From an uncultured Lachnospiraceae bacterium (GTDB lineage Bacteria; Bacillota; Clostridia; Lachnospirales; Lachnospiraceae), in contig CABRSG010000087.1 of the NCBI GenBank assembly GCA_902473545.1, forward strand, positions 1 to 8,851: 8,851 nucleotides of DNA, given 5' to 3'. Position 1 is the stretch's first letter. Every line of letters begins with the position of its first letter. This document shows positions 1-5,970 of the stretch, piece after piece. Under the pieces are notes generated by a model, which saw nothing but the letters and a program-made list of their open reading frames with translations, ran no database searches and was not told the origin of the DNA. The translations under genes were made by a program, and so were the position numbers.

Positions 1-119
1 GCAAAGCTGGAGTACTGCATATGCTCCATTGCCCAATAATCGCTGTGGATATTGTTTCCCTCTACCTGGTGCGCCGCCGTCGCCGCACCTGTCAAAAACC
101 CTTTCTGAAATTTGCTCAT
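1..119 (-). CDS. Glycoside hydrolase family 1 (beta-glucosidase type), N-terminal fragment
   Basis: Only the first 39 codons are present; the gene continues past the left edge. The protein begins MSKFQKGFLTGAATAAHQ and goes on to VEGNN and SDYW. The pattern FLxGxATAAHQVEGNN..SD.W is the conserved first beta strand and sugar-binding region of GH1 enzymes, where the Gln and His contact the glycone. The QVEG form resembles beta-glucosidases acting on non-phosphorylated sugars more than the NQxEGA form of 6-phospho-beta-glucosidases; no PTS gene is visible either, so free glycosides are the likelier substrate (inference). Both catalytic glutamates lie outside the window. The start is fixed by GGAGGA at 127-132, 7 nt upstream. 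It is the third gene of a leftward operon, 15 bp after the isomerase stop codon, and shares the promoter upstream of the MATE gene. No signal peptide is seen, so it is probably cytoplasmic. Confidence 0.88.
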   Translation of the reverse strand, partial: MSKFQKGFLTGAATAAHQVEGNNIHSDYWAMEHMQYSSF

Positions 120-134
120 GTCTGTCTCCTCCTT

Positions 135-983
135 CTAAATATACTTCTTTAAAAATTCCGCGCTCACCTGCATGGATCGGATCGGCGACTTTTCTATCCA
201 GTTTTTATGGCTTTCCAGGATCACCGCATCCACAGAAACCGCCAGAGCCTGCTGCATCAGCTCGTCCAGGTTCATGTTTCCCGTACCAAGCTCCATGCTG
301 TCCGATTTTAAGATCGGCGTCATGGACGGTCCGCCCACCCTTGTTCCGCGGTCGTTGATGTGGTAAAGCTTTATGCGCTCCCCGAGCCGCTTCATCAGCG
401 CGATCGCCGAGGCGCCTGCCTCCGTCGGCCAGTAGGAATCCAGCTCAAAATTCACAAACGCGGGATCTGTTTCCCTGATCAGCAGATCATACGCCGTCCT
501 GTTTTTTTCCACTTTGCGAAATTCGCAGTTGTGATTGTGGTACAGCAGGCTGACGCCGGATTTTGCAAGTGTCTCCCCGCAGGTATTCAGATCCTGCACC
601 AGATTTGCCACGGCATTTTTATCGGAATAATCGAAGCGGTACATACCGGTAATCACCACCTTATCGGTGCCGAAATCCTTCGCCTCCCGGATAACGGCAT
701 CCGCATTCCGTTTGATGCTGCCAAGATCCTCATGCACGCTGACCACGGAAAGCCCTGCTTCCGTAACCATTCCCTTCCAGTCATAATTTCCGCCTTTTCC
801 CACCGGCATTCCCGCCGCCTTCGTCATCAGGCGCACCAGCATCGACGTCGGACGGATCATAAAACCGTTCAATTCTATGCCGTCATAGCCTGCCTCTTTA
901 ATTTCCTTTAAGGTCTGCAGCGTCTGCTTTTCATTTTTACACAGGCTGCCGATCATAATCTGCTGTACTGCTTTTACTGTCAT
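135..983 (-). CDS. Sugar phosphate isomerase/epimerase-like TIM-barrel protein (xylose isomerase-like / AP endonuclease 2 fold)
   Basis: This is a 282-residue cytoplasmic protein of usual length for the xylose-isomerase-like TIM-barrel family. Visible family marks are GYDGIELNGF (residues 32-41), SVHEDLGS (82-89), LLYHNHNCEF (146-155), NFELDSYW (178-185), KLYHINDRG (205-213) and ILESHKNW (255-262). By analogy with ketose 3-epimerases, the metal ligands are probably E154, D182, H208 and E257; the 26-residue spacing between D182 and H208 fits that family. The reaction cannot be read from sequence: members isomerise or epimerise sugars, degrade inositol, or act on 3-keto-glycosides. It sits between a MATE pump (21 bp upstream) and a GH1 glucosidase (15 bp downstream), so it probably processes a sugar or glycoside handled by this operon. 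The start is supported by GGGAGG at 991-996, 7 nt before the ATG. The family call is firm; the substrate is unknown. Confidence 0.88.
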   Translation of the reverse strand: MTVKAVQQIMIGSLCKNEKQTLQTLKEIKEAGYDGIELNGFMIRPTSMLVRLMTKAAGMPVGKGGNYDWKGMVTEAGLSVVSVHEDLGSIKRNADAVIREAKDFGTDKVVITGMYRFDYSDKNAVANLVQDLNTCGETLAKSGVSLLYHNHNCEFRKVEKNRTAYDLLIRETDPAFVNFELDSYWPTEAGASAIALMKRLGERIKLYHINDRGTRVGGPSMTPILKSDSMELGTGNMNLDELMQQALAVSVDAVILESHKNWIEKSPIRSMQVSAEFLKKYI

Positions 984-1004
984 CTGGATTCCTCCCTCTT
1001 CTAT

Positions 1005-2381
1005 TTAATAGCCTCTCGGAATCTCCTTTACATGCGGATTTCCGGCTATATTTTTCATCCTGCAGACTGCCAGAGAAATGATCACGGATAATATGTCCGC
1101 CGCCGTATGCGCCGCAGCGATTCCCGTAAATCCCATCAGCGTATTCATCAGATAGAGACACGGGATCAAAATGATTCCCTGCCGTGTCAGCAAAACGACG
1201 GTCGCTGCCGCCGCGTTTCCGGACGCCTGCAAAAAATTAGTTCCAATGTAATACCAGCCGATCACCGGACTTGCAATCAGCAAAAAGATTACCAGCCTTT
1301 CTCCCATTGCCGCTGCCTGCGCATTTTTCAAAAACATTCCGATGATCGCTCCTCTGCCAAAGAAGCATCCGAGCATTGCCGCGCTTCCTATCAGCAAGGT
1401 CAGTATTGCAAGTTTTTTCAGTATTTCCTGCAGTCTTTCTTTATTTCCGGCCCCGTAGTTATAAGCCATCATCGGCTGTACGCCCATGCAGATCCCCATC
1501 TGCAGCATGGAAATGACCATGGTCGTTTTTCCTGCCGCCGCCATCGCCGCGATCGCATCCGTGCCGTAGGCCGACAGAAGCTGATTCGAAAACGCGGAGG
1601 CTGCTCCTGCCAAAAGACTGCTGATCCCATTCGGCATTCCGACCGCCAGAATGTGAAAGAATTCCTTTAATCTGTAATTTCCAAAAAACGGTCTGATGCT
1701 TAAATACTCAGCCTTTTTCAAAATATACCAGAGATAAAAGGAGCTGCTGACCACATTTCCGATCAGCGTTGCGATCGCGGCTCCTGCAATGCCCATATCC
1801 AGCACCAGTATAAAAATCGGATCCAGCACAATGTTGACCGCAGTCCCTGCCAGATTTCCGATCAGCCCCTCCCGAACGGCGCCATCCGCGCGGATAAGCG
1901 AGGAAAGCACAACCGAAAGAAGCATTGCCACCGCCCCTGCCGCCAGGATCCGCATGTAGCTCCCTGCAAAAGGCAGGATCTCCTCATTTGCTCCCAGCGC
2001 TTTTAAAATACTGTCGGCGCCTGTCAGAACAACCACCGTGCAGAGAAGTCCGAGAAAAACCGCTGTATAAAAACACATGCTGGAATAAATCTTTGCCTCC
2101 CGCAGCTTTCCCTGCCCCGCAGTCTGAGCGATCACGGAGCAGCCGCCCATTCCTATCATGGTCGATACCGCCGTAATCAGCGAAAATACCGGTCCCGCCA
2201 CCGACACTGCCGCCACCTGCGCCGTGTCCCCAAGCTGTCCGACAAAAAACATATCCGCCATGTTATAGCAGACCATCACCAGAATCGAAATGCAGGACGG
2301 CACCGCCATTGCAAAAATCGCATTCCATACAGGCTTATCCTGGAACAACTCCTGACTTCTCGACCGTTGTCTCTCATCCAT
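1005..2381 (-). CDS. MATE family multidrug/metabolite efflux transporter
   Basis: This is a 458-residue integral membrane protein of standard MATE length, expected to have 12 membrane helices as two six-helix halves. It would export cationic or aromatic compounds using a Na+ or H+ gradient. Recognisable marks are the first-helix motif around YNMADMFFVGQLGD (39-52), NIVLDPIFIL (183-192), GVQPMMAYNYGAG (300-312) opening the second half, and QASGNA (385-390). Hydrophobic runs are spread along the whole length. The ATG at 2381 has an AGGTGA-type ribosome binding site about 5 nt upstream. It is the first gene of the leftward MATE-isomerase-GH1 operon and divergent from a TetR gene, a common arrangement for drug-responsive pumps. 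Co-transcription with a glycosidase is less usual and suggests export of a glycoside or of its aglycone (inference). The substrate is unknown. Confidence 0.93.
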   Translation of the reverse strand: MDERQRSRSQELFQDKPVWNAIFAMAVPSCISILVMVCYNMADMFFVGQLGDTAQVAAVSVAGPVFSLITAVSTMIGMGGCSVIAQTAGQGKLREAKIYSSMCFYTAVFLGLLCTVVVLTGADSILKALGANEEILPFAGSYMRILAAGAVAMLLSVVLSSLIRADGAVREGLIGNLAGTAVNIVLDPIFILVLDMGIAGAAIATLIGNVVSSSFYLWYILKKAEYLSIRPFFGNYRLKEFFHILAVGMPNGISSLLAGAASAFSNQLLSAYGTDAIAAMAAAGKTTMVISMLQMGICMGVQPMMAYNYGAGNKERLQEILKKLAILTLLIGSAAMLGCFFGRGAIIGMFLKNAQAAAMGERLVIFLLIASPVIGWYYIGTNFLQASGNAAAATVVLLTRQGIILIPCLYLMNTLMGFTGIAAAHTAADILSVIISLAVCRMKNIAGNPHVKEIPRGY

Positions 2382-2415
2382 AGTATCACCTTTCCCCTTT
2401 TTTACTCAACATCTG

Positions 2416-2444
2416 TTGCTTATTTTCTTATTTTCGATTATAAT
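2416..2444 (+). promoter_or_regulatory. Rightward sigma-A promoter for the TetR-AraC operon
   Basis: -35 TTGCTT (2416-2421) and a perfect -10 TATAAT (2439-2444) are separated by an optimal 17 bp. The predicted start near 2451 gives a leader of about 84 nt before the TetR ATG at 2535. The -10 is shared with the divergent MATE promoter. Confidence 0.65.
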
Positions 2445-2445
2445 C
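2436..2445. repeat. 10-bp perfect palindrome spanning both divergent -10 boxes, candidate TetR operator
   Basis: GATTATAATC is its own reverse complement and contains TATAAT on both strands, offset by 2 bp. A dimeric repressor bound here would block both divergent promoters at once, the usual arrangement for a TetR-type regulator controlling a divergent pump and itself. The palindrome itself is seen; its operator role is inference, and the symmetry may simply follow from the overlap of two -10 boxes. Confidence 0.4.
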
Positions 2446-2464
2446 AATTTATCAAAAATAACAA
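2437..2464 (-). promoter_or_regulatory. Leftward sigma-A promoter for the MATE-isomerase-GH1 operon
   Basis: Read leftward, -35 TTGTTA (2464-2459, 4 of 6 consensus bases) and a perfect -10 TATAAT (2442-2437) are separated by 16 bp. The predicted start near 2430 gives a leader of about 49 nt before the MATE ATG. The -10 overlaps the -10 of the rightward TetR promoter on the opposite strand, so the two promoters should compete for polymerase. Confidence 0.6.
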
Positions 2465-2494
2465 TCATCAATCCATCGACGTTTTGTAAGATAG

Positions 2495-2519
2495 GCAACA
2501 CCATCCCGAAAACTGTTGC
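2495..2519. repeat. Short inverted repeat in the TetR leader (GCAACA / TGTTGC)
   Basis: GCAACA (2495-2500) and TGTTGC (2514-2519) are separated by 13 nt, directly before the AAAGGA ribosome binding site (2522-2527) of the TetR gene. A third copy, TGTTGC at 2414-2419, overlaps the TetR -35. These could be half-sites for a regulator or a weak leader hairpin; neither role is established. Confidence 0.3.
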
Positions 2520-2534
2520 GGAAAGGACATTTTT

Positions 2535-3086
2535 ATGAAAACTGACGCCAGGGTGCGCTACACAAAAATGGTTATCAAGCAATGCTTTTTCAGGCTGATC
2601 CGGCAAAAAAGCATTTCAAAGATCACGGTGAAAGAAATCTGTGAGTTTGCACAGATCAATCGCTCCACATTCTATAAGTATTACGCCGATCCCTATGACC
2701 TCCTGGAAAAGCTGGAGGAGGAAGCCATTCTTGGCATCACACAGATGATTGACGAGTATCCGCAGAAAGGTCTGCGCCCGGTGCTGGTAACCATCCTGCG
2801 CGCCATCTGCAGCAACAGGGATTTCCAGGATCTGGCTTTTTTACAGACACAGGAAGACTTTACCCGCCGTCTTGCCCTCGCCTGCTTTCACAAAATACAG
2901 ATATACAATCCTGCTTTTTCTTCAAACGGCGGTATGCTTTTCGGCTGTCTCTGCGGATCCGTCAGTGGACTTCTCACCTACTGGCTGCACAGCGGCTTAA
3001 AGGAAACGCCGGAGGAAATCGCAGATCGGATCATCCGGCTGACCGAAGCTGTACAGGAAAGTTTCACAAAGGAAGAAAAGCCATGA
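2535..3086 (+). CDS. TetR/AcrR family transcriptional regulator
   Basis: This is a 183-residue TetR-type DNA-binding protein. The N-terminal helix-turn-helix domain covers about residues 6-55: ISKITVKEICEFAQINRSTF matches the ITV..IC..A.I.RSTFY.Y pattern, and YKYYADPYDLLEKLEEE follows. The rest is the helical dimerisation and ligand domain, resembling the short C-terminal type found in many Firmicutes TetR proteins (TetR_C_7-like, moderately sure). The ATG at 2535 has AAAGGA 7 nt upstream. The gene is divergent from the MATE operon and shares its -10 region, so it is the natural candidate repressor of that operon and of itself. Its last codons overlap the start of the AraC gene by 4 bp (ATGA), so the two regulators are translationally coupled. 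The ligand is unknown. Confidence 0.9.
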   Translation: MKTDARVRYTKMVIKQCFFRLIRQKSISKITVKEICEFAQINRSTFYKYYADPYDLLEKLEEEAILGITQMIDEYPQKGLRPVLVTILRAICSNRDFQDLAFLQTQEDFTRRLALACFHKIQIYNPAFSSNGGMLFGCLCGSVSGLLTYWLHSGLKETPEEIADRIIRLTEAVQESFTKEEKP

Positions 3087-4291
3087 CCACTGAAGAAAAA
3101 TTATCGTTCTTTTATGAGCTTATTAACTGTAATTATGCGCTTTTCCGCTGGGAATACGACCAGAATTTCCAGATGCTTTTTACAGACTGGACCAATCTCC
3201 TGTTTTCCAGCGGTTTTCTCGTATATACAGGGCTAGAGAAGGTTATCCGCAGACATCTGGAGACGGGCAGCCGCCTGCCGGTCATTCTGGAGATCGAGGG
3301 CAATCTTCTGTGGATCTGCGGCTTCGAACAGAAAAACGACGAACTTCATACGCATCTGATCGGTCCGATCTTCAGCGGACGCGATTCCCTGCTGATCATC
3401 CGCAGGCGCATGGATTCCTACGACCTCTCCGTGAAGACCAGAGCCGCTATCCTGAAAAACTTTGACAGCATCCCGTCGATTCCTTCCAATATCATCAATC
3501 AGTACGCGGTTATGCTGCACTACTGCCTCACCGGCGAAAAGTTATCCGCTGATAAAATTATTTATCACAGCAACACGGCAAAACCGGAGAACAATACCTG
3601 GCAGTCCGATGGACGCAGCCACGCCGGCATCTGGTATCAGGAACAGCGACTGCTGAAAATGATTTCCGAGGGCAATCCCATGTACAGGGAAGCGCTCACG
3701 CAGTCTCACGCTTTGAGCTATGGAATAAAGGCGGAAGTTGGCAACGCCCTGCGCTCCCACAAAAATAACGCGCTCGTGCTGCTGACTCTCTGCTCGCGCG
3801 CCTGCATCGCGGGCGGTCTGTCTCCTTCCATCTCCTACGATCTCAACGACTTCTACGCCGGAAGGATCGAGGATAGCGATTCCATGTCCGCCATCAGCGC
3901 GCTCTGCTCGGAGATGCTGGAGGATTACGTGGCACGCGTACGGGAAACAAAGAAGCAAAGCCACATTTCCTCTCCCATTCTGAACTCCTGCTACTATATC
4001 AAAACGCATATTGCGTCGCCGCTCTCCATGGAAGAGCTTGCAAAGCGGGTGGGCTACACCGAATACTATTTCTCGCATAAGTTTAAAAAGGAGACCGGCA
4101 TGTCCGTGAACGATTTTATCCTCAATGAAAAAGTCGAGCAGGCAAAGCTGCTTTTATCGGATACCGGCGAGAGTATCCAGGCGATCAGCGACCGTCTTCA
4201 TTTCAGCGGCCGCAGTCATTTTTATACCTGTTTTCAGAAATTTACCGGCATGTCCCCCAGCGAATACCGCAAAAGGAACGGAAAGCTTTAG
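3083..4291 (+). CDS. AraC family transcriptional regulator
   Basis: This is a 402-residue protein. The C-terminal 100 residues (about 297-398) are a classic AraC double helix-turn-helix domain, with SMEELAKRVGYTEYYFSHKF (315-334), KKETGMSVNDFI, then IQAISDRLHFSGRSHFYTCF (365-384) and the ending QKFTGMSPSEYRK. Residues 1-160 form a sensing domain I cannot name. Residues 180-290 are a helix-rich linker with CSRACIAGGLSP (237-248), a segment common in Clostridia AraC proteins. The start overlaps the TetR stop by 4 bp, indicating one operon. The gene ends one base before the convergent symporter gene. It most likely activates the divergent symporter and GH2 genes through the paired elements at 5821-5843 and 5893-5915 (inference from position and architecture). 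The inducer is presumably a sugar from the GH2/symporter pathway. Confidence 0.92.
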   Translation: MTTEEKLSFFYELINCNYALFRWEYDQNFQMLFTDWTNLLFSSGFLVYTGLEKVIRRHLETGSRLPVILEIEGNLLWICGFEQKNDELHTHLIGPIFSGRDSLLIIRRRMDSYDLSVKTRAAILKNFDSIPSIPSNIINQYAVMLHYCLTGEKLSADKIIYHSNTAKPENNTWQSDGRSHAGIWYQEQRLLKMISEGNPMYREALTQSHALSYGIKAEVGNALRSHKNNALVLLTLCSRACIAGGLSPSISYDLNDFYAGRIEDSDSMSAISALCSEMLEDYVARVRETKKQSHISSPILNSCYYIKTHIASPLSMEELAKRVGYTEYYFSHKFKKETGMSVNDFILNEKVEQAKLLLSDTGESIQAISDRLHFSGRSHFYTCFQKFTGMSPSEYRKRNGKL

Positions 4292-4292
4292 C

Positions 4293-5756
4293 TTATTTCT
4301 TTATCTGTGCCTTTTTGTCAGCGATGCGTTTCTGTACCTGCACCATCTCTTCTTTCGTGAGCGGGCAGCTTCGCATAGCGATCAGGGTAACGATCCAGCC
4401 AAGCATCGGCAGACCGAAATACACCGCCATCGTCATCCAGAAGATCGCCGGAGTACAGGTCTCACCCGGCTGCGGCATTGTTGTTGTATAACCGATCAGC
4501 GCCACCGCTCCGGCAGCGATCAGCGCGCTGAATGAAGAAACCAGCTTGTCGATCAGACTGTAGGTGCCCGTTACCACCGCCGGTATGTATTTTCCGCTGC
4601 GATCCAGCTCGTAGTCGATCGTATCCGCCATAAACGCGTTGGAACCGGTTGTCACACACATTTTTGCGCCGGTCAGCGCAAGCTGAAGGATTACATATAG
4701 AATCATCGTCGGTCCCATCTGTGCGATCGAAGCGGGATTGATCACAACAAAGAATACAAACATCACAGCTGCGATCACCATGCAGATCTTCGTCCAGGTC
4801 ACGATTGCTTTTTTGCTGCCGAATTTTCCGGCATACTTTGCTCCAAAAGCTGCAAACACGAGAGAGGGCGCCATTCCGATCACGCTCAGCATCGTGCCAA
4901 GTCCCATATTTCCAATGATAATACCGAGCAGCATGGTATTGATAACCGCCTGCGAAGCAGTCTGCTGCGCGATCTTATCGGAGGCGTTCGCCGCGATATA
5001 GCACTGCAGCGGCTTATTTCCCTTCAGTGTGCTGATGATATCCTTTATCTTCAGCGGCTCCTGCTTTCCGATACCGCTGAAATATTCCGGCTTGTCAAAC
5101 TGCGAGATACCGATGCTCACAAGGATCACACCGATCGTTCCCACTACTATAACAAATCTCACGGCAGCAGAGAGGAATGTCTGGTTATACTCTCCGCCGT
5201 AACGCGGCAGCAGCACCATGTTCAGCACGATCGTCAACACCATCGGCACAAGATAGTTTAATGCCGTGTGCCAGACGCCGATGGTCGGACGCTGCTTCGG
5301 ATCGTTCGACATGATCGCCGGAAACGTCTGCGCCGTCATATTTGTAATCGTGTAGCCGATCACATAGATCACATACAGAAATGTGAACACGCCCCATCCA
5401 AATCCCTTCGAGGACATCAGATCGAACATCAGGAGAAGCGCAGCCGCTTCGATCGCAAAACCGGAAATCAGCAGTACGCGCAGCTTTCCAAATCTGGTGT
5501 TTACCTTATCATAGAGAAATGCCACCAGCGGATCGGTGATCCCATCAAAAATACGTGTGCAGGTAAGGATGACTCCCACCATCGCCGTAGTGATTCCGTA
5601 GCCGACACTGGCGCTGTAGCTCGCCATACCGATCAGGTTGTAGACGCTCATTCCCACAAGCGCATTGCAGGCGGCCAGGATGATCTGCCACAGCTTTGCG
5701 CGCCGGTACTGCACGCCGTCAATTTCACTCTGACTGAGTTTCTTGTTTTTTTCCAT
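4293..5756 (-). CDS. MFS transporter of the GPH family (glycoside/pentoside/hexuronide:cation symporter, MelB-like)
   Basis: This is a 487-residue membrane protein with about 12 helices that imports sugars or glycosides with Na+ or H+. The family signature is RIFDGITDPLVAFLYD with NTRFGKLR (residues 68-93); D71 and D75 correspond to the cation-site acidic residues of MelB. A second mark is MADTIDYELDRSGKY (376-390), the loop after helix 10. The start is ATG at 5756, preceded 7 nt upstream by GGAGGG (5764-5769). A longer reading from TTG at 5771 would start inside this ribosome binding site and is rejected. It is divergent from the GH2 gene, whose substrate it probably supplies, and convergent with the AraC gene with a single base between stop codons. 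No PTS or ABC genes are visible, so this is the likely uptake route. Substrate specificity cannot be read. Confidence 0.92.
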   Translation of the reverse strand: MEKNKKLSQSEIDGVQYRRAKLWQIILAACNALVGMSVYNLIGMASYSASVGYGITTAMVGVILTCTRIFDGITDPLVAFLYDKVNTRFGKLRVLLISGFAIEAAALLLMFDLMSSKGFGWGVFTFLYVIYVIGYTITNMTAQTFPAIMSNDPKQRPTIGVWHTALNYLVPMVLTIVLNMVLLPRYGGEYNQTFLSAAVRFVIVVGTIGVILVSIGISQFDKPEYFSGIGKQEPLKIKDIISTLKGNKPLQCYIAANASDKIAQQTASQAVINTMLLGIIIGNMGLGTMLSVIGMAPSLVFAAFGAKYAGKFGSKKAIVTWTKICMVIAAVMFVFFVVINPASIAQMGPTMILYVILQLALTGAKMCVTTGSNAFMADTIDYELDRSGKYIPAVVTGTYSLIDKLVSSFSALIAAGAVALIGYTTTMPQPGETCTPAIFWMTMAVYFGLPMLGWIVTLIAMRSCPLTKEEMVQVQKRIADKKAQIKK

Positions 5757-5763
5757 TATATTT

Positions 5764-5769
5764 CCCTCC
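5764..5769 (-). promoter_or_regulatory. Ribosome binding site deciding the symporter start
   Basis: GGAGGG read leftward, 7 nt before the ATG at 5756. The alternative TTG start at 5769-5771 overlaps the first G of this site, so it cannot be the start served by it. Confidence 0.85.
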
Positions 5770-5793
5770 AATATCGTTTCTTTTGATACGTCA

Positions 5794-5799
5794 AGTATA
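5794..5799 (-). promoter_or_regulatory. -10 box of the symporter promoter, without a recognisable -35
   Basis: TATACT read leftward (5799-5794) is a 5 of 6 match to the consensus. The -35 position 17 bp further upstream reads ACACAC, which is not a -35 box. The predicted start near 5787 gives a leader of about 31 nt. A good -10 without a -35 points to activator dependence, and an element at 5821-5843 lies at a suitable distance. Confidence 0.5.
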
Positions 5800-5819
5800 G
5801 CGGATTTTTGTGTGCTGTG

Positions 5820-5863
5820 TGTTTCTTATTTCATGAAAATGTTTCTTTTTTCGTCACTGTTTC
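5820..5863 (-). repeat. Three direct repeats GAAACA upstream of the symporter promoter
   Basis: TGTTTC occurs at 5820-5825, 5840-5845 and 5858-5863 (GAAACA on the leftward strand), spaced 20 and 18 bp, close to two helical turns. The first two flank and overlap the candidate activator site. Tandem direct half-sites at about two-turn spacing are typical of AraC-family binding. Confidence 0.4.
5821..5843 (-). promoter_or_regulatory. Candidate activator site for the symporter promoter
   Basis: Read toward the symporter gene, the element is AACATTTTCATGAAAT, then 3 nt, then AAAC. It is separated by 21 bp from the -10 at 5794-5799. The same element with one core change occurs in mirror orientation before GH2 (5893-5915). 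Its core TTTCATGAAA is a perfect 10-bp palindrome. Binding by the nearby AraC protein is inference. Confidence 0.5.
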
Positions 5864-5892
5864 TCGTTCAAAATTATTAAAACGATTTTACG

Positions 5893-5915
5893 AACATTTT
5901 CACGAAATTGTAAAC
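5893..5915 (+). promoter_or_regulatory. Candidate activator site for the GH2 promoter
   Basis: AACATTTTCACGAAAT, then 3 nt, then AAAC. It is separated by 22 bp from the GH2 -10 at 5938-5943. The 16-bp core differs at one position from the element before the symporter, and orientation relative to transcription is the same for both genes. Upstream, AACGATTTTACGAA at 5881-5894 resembles the element and may be a second half-site. Confidence 0.5.
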
Positions 5916-5937
5916 CCCCTAGAATTCTACTTTCTAT

Positions 5938-5943
5938 TATAAT
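5938..5943 (+). promoter_or_regulatory. -10 box of the GH2 promoter, without a recognisable -35
   Basis: A perfect TATAAT. The -35 position 17 bp upstream (5915-5920) reads CCCCCT, far from consensus. The predicted start near 5950 leaves a leader of only about 21 nt containing the AGGAGG ribosome binding site. The pattern implies activator-dependent transcription. Confidence 0.55.
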
Positions 5944-5959
5944 AAACAAAACTTCACAC

Positions 5960-5965
5960 AGGAGG
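5960..5965 (+). promoter_or_regulatory. Ribosome binding site fixing the GH2 start at 5971
   Basis: AGGAGG, a near-perfect Shine-Dalgarno sequence, lies 5 nt before the ATG at 5971. The GTG at 6087, where the long uninterrupted reading frame can be opened, has no comparable site. This shows that the native GH2 start lies upstream of the frame break. Confidence 0.85.
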
Positions 5966-5970
5966 ATACT

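Noticed and set aside
360..911. 183-codon rightward open frame
   Set aside because: It lies opposite the isomerase gene, has no ribosome binding site and its translation shows no family features; it is an antisense shadow.
1107..1670. 187-codon rightward open frame
   Set aside because: It lies antisense within the MATE gene and its translation is rich in Arg, His, Ser and Gln, typical of a shadow frame.
3542..4078. 178-codon leftward open frame
   Set aside because: It is antisense to the AraC gene, whose own motifs are clear; no ribosome binding site or domain is seen.
5834..5847. Catabolite-response (cre) site
   Set aside because: TGAAAATGTTTCTT resembles the cre consensus but lacks the central CG and the CA end; the paired-element explanation fits better.
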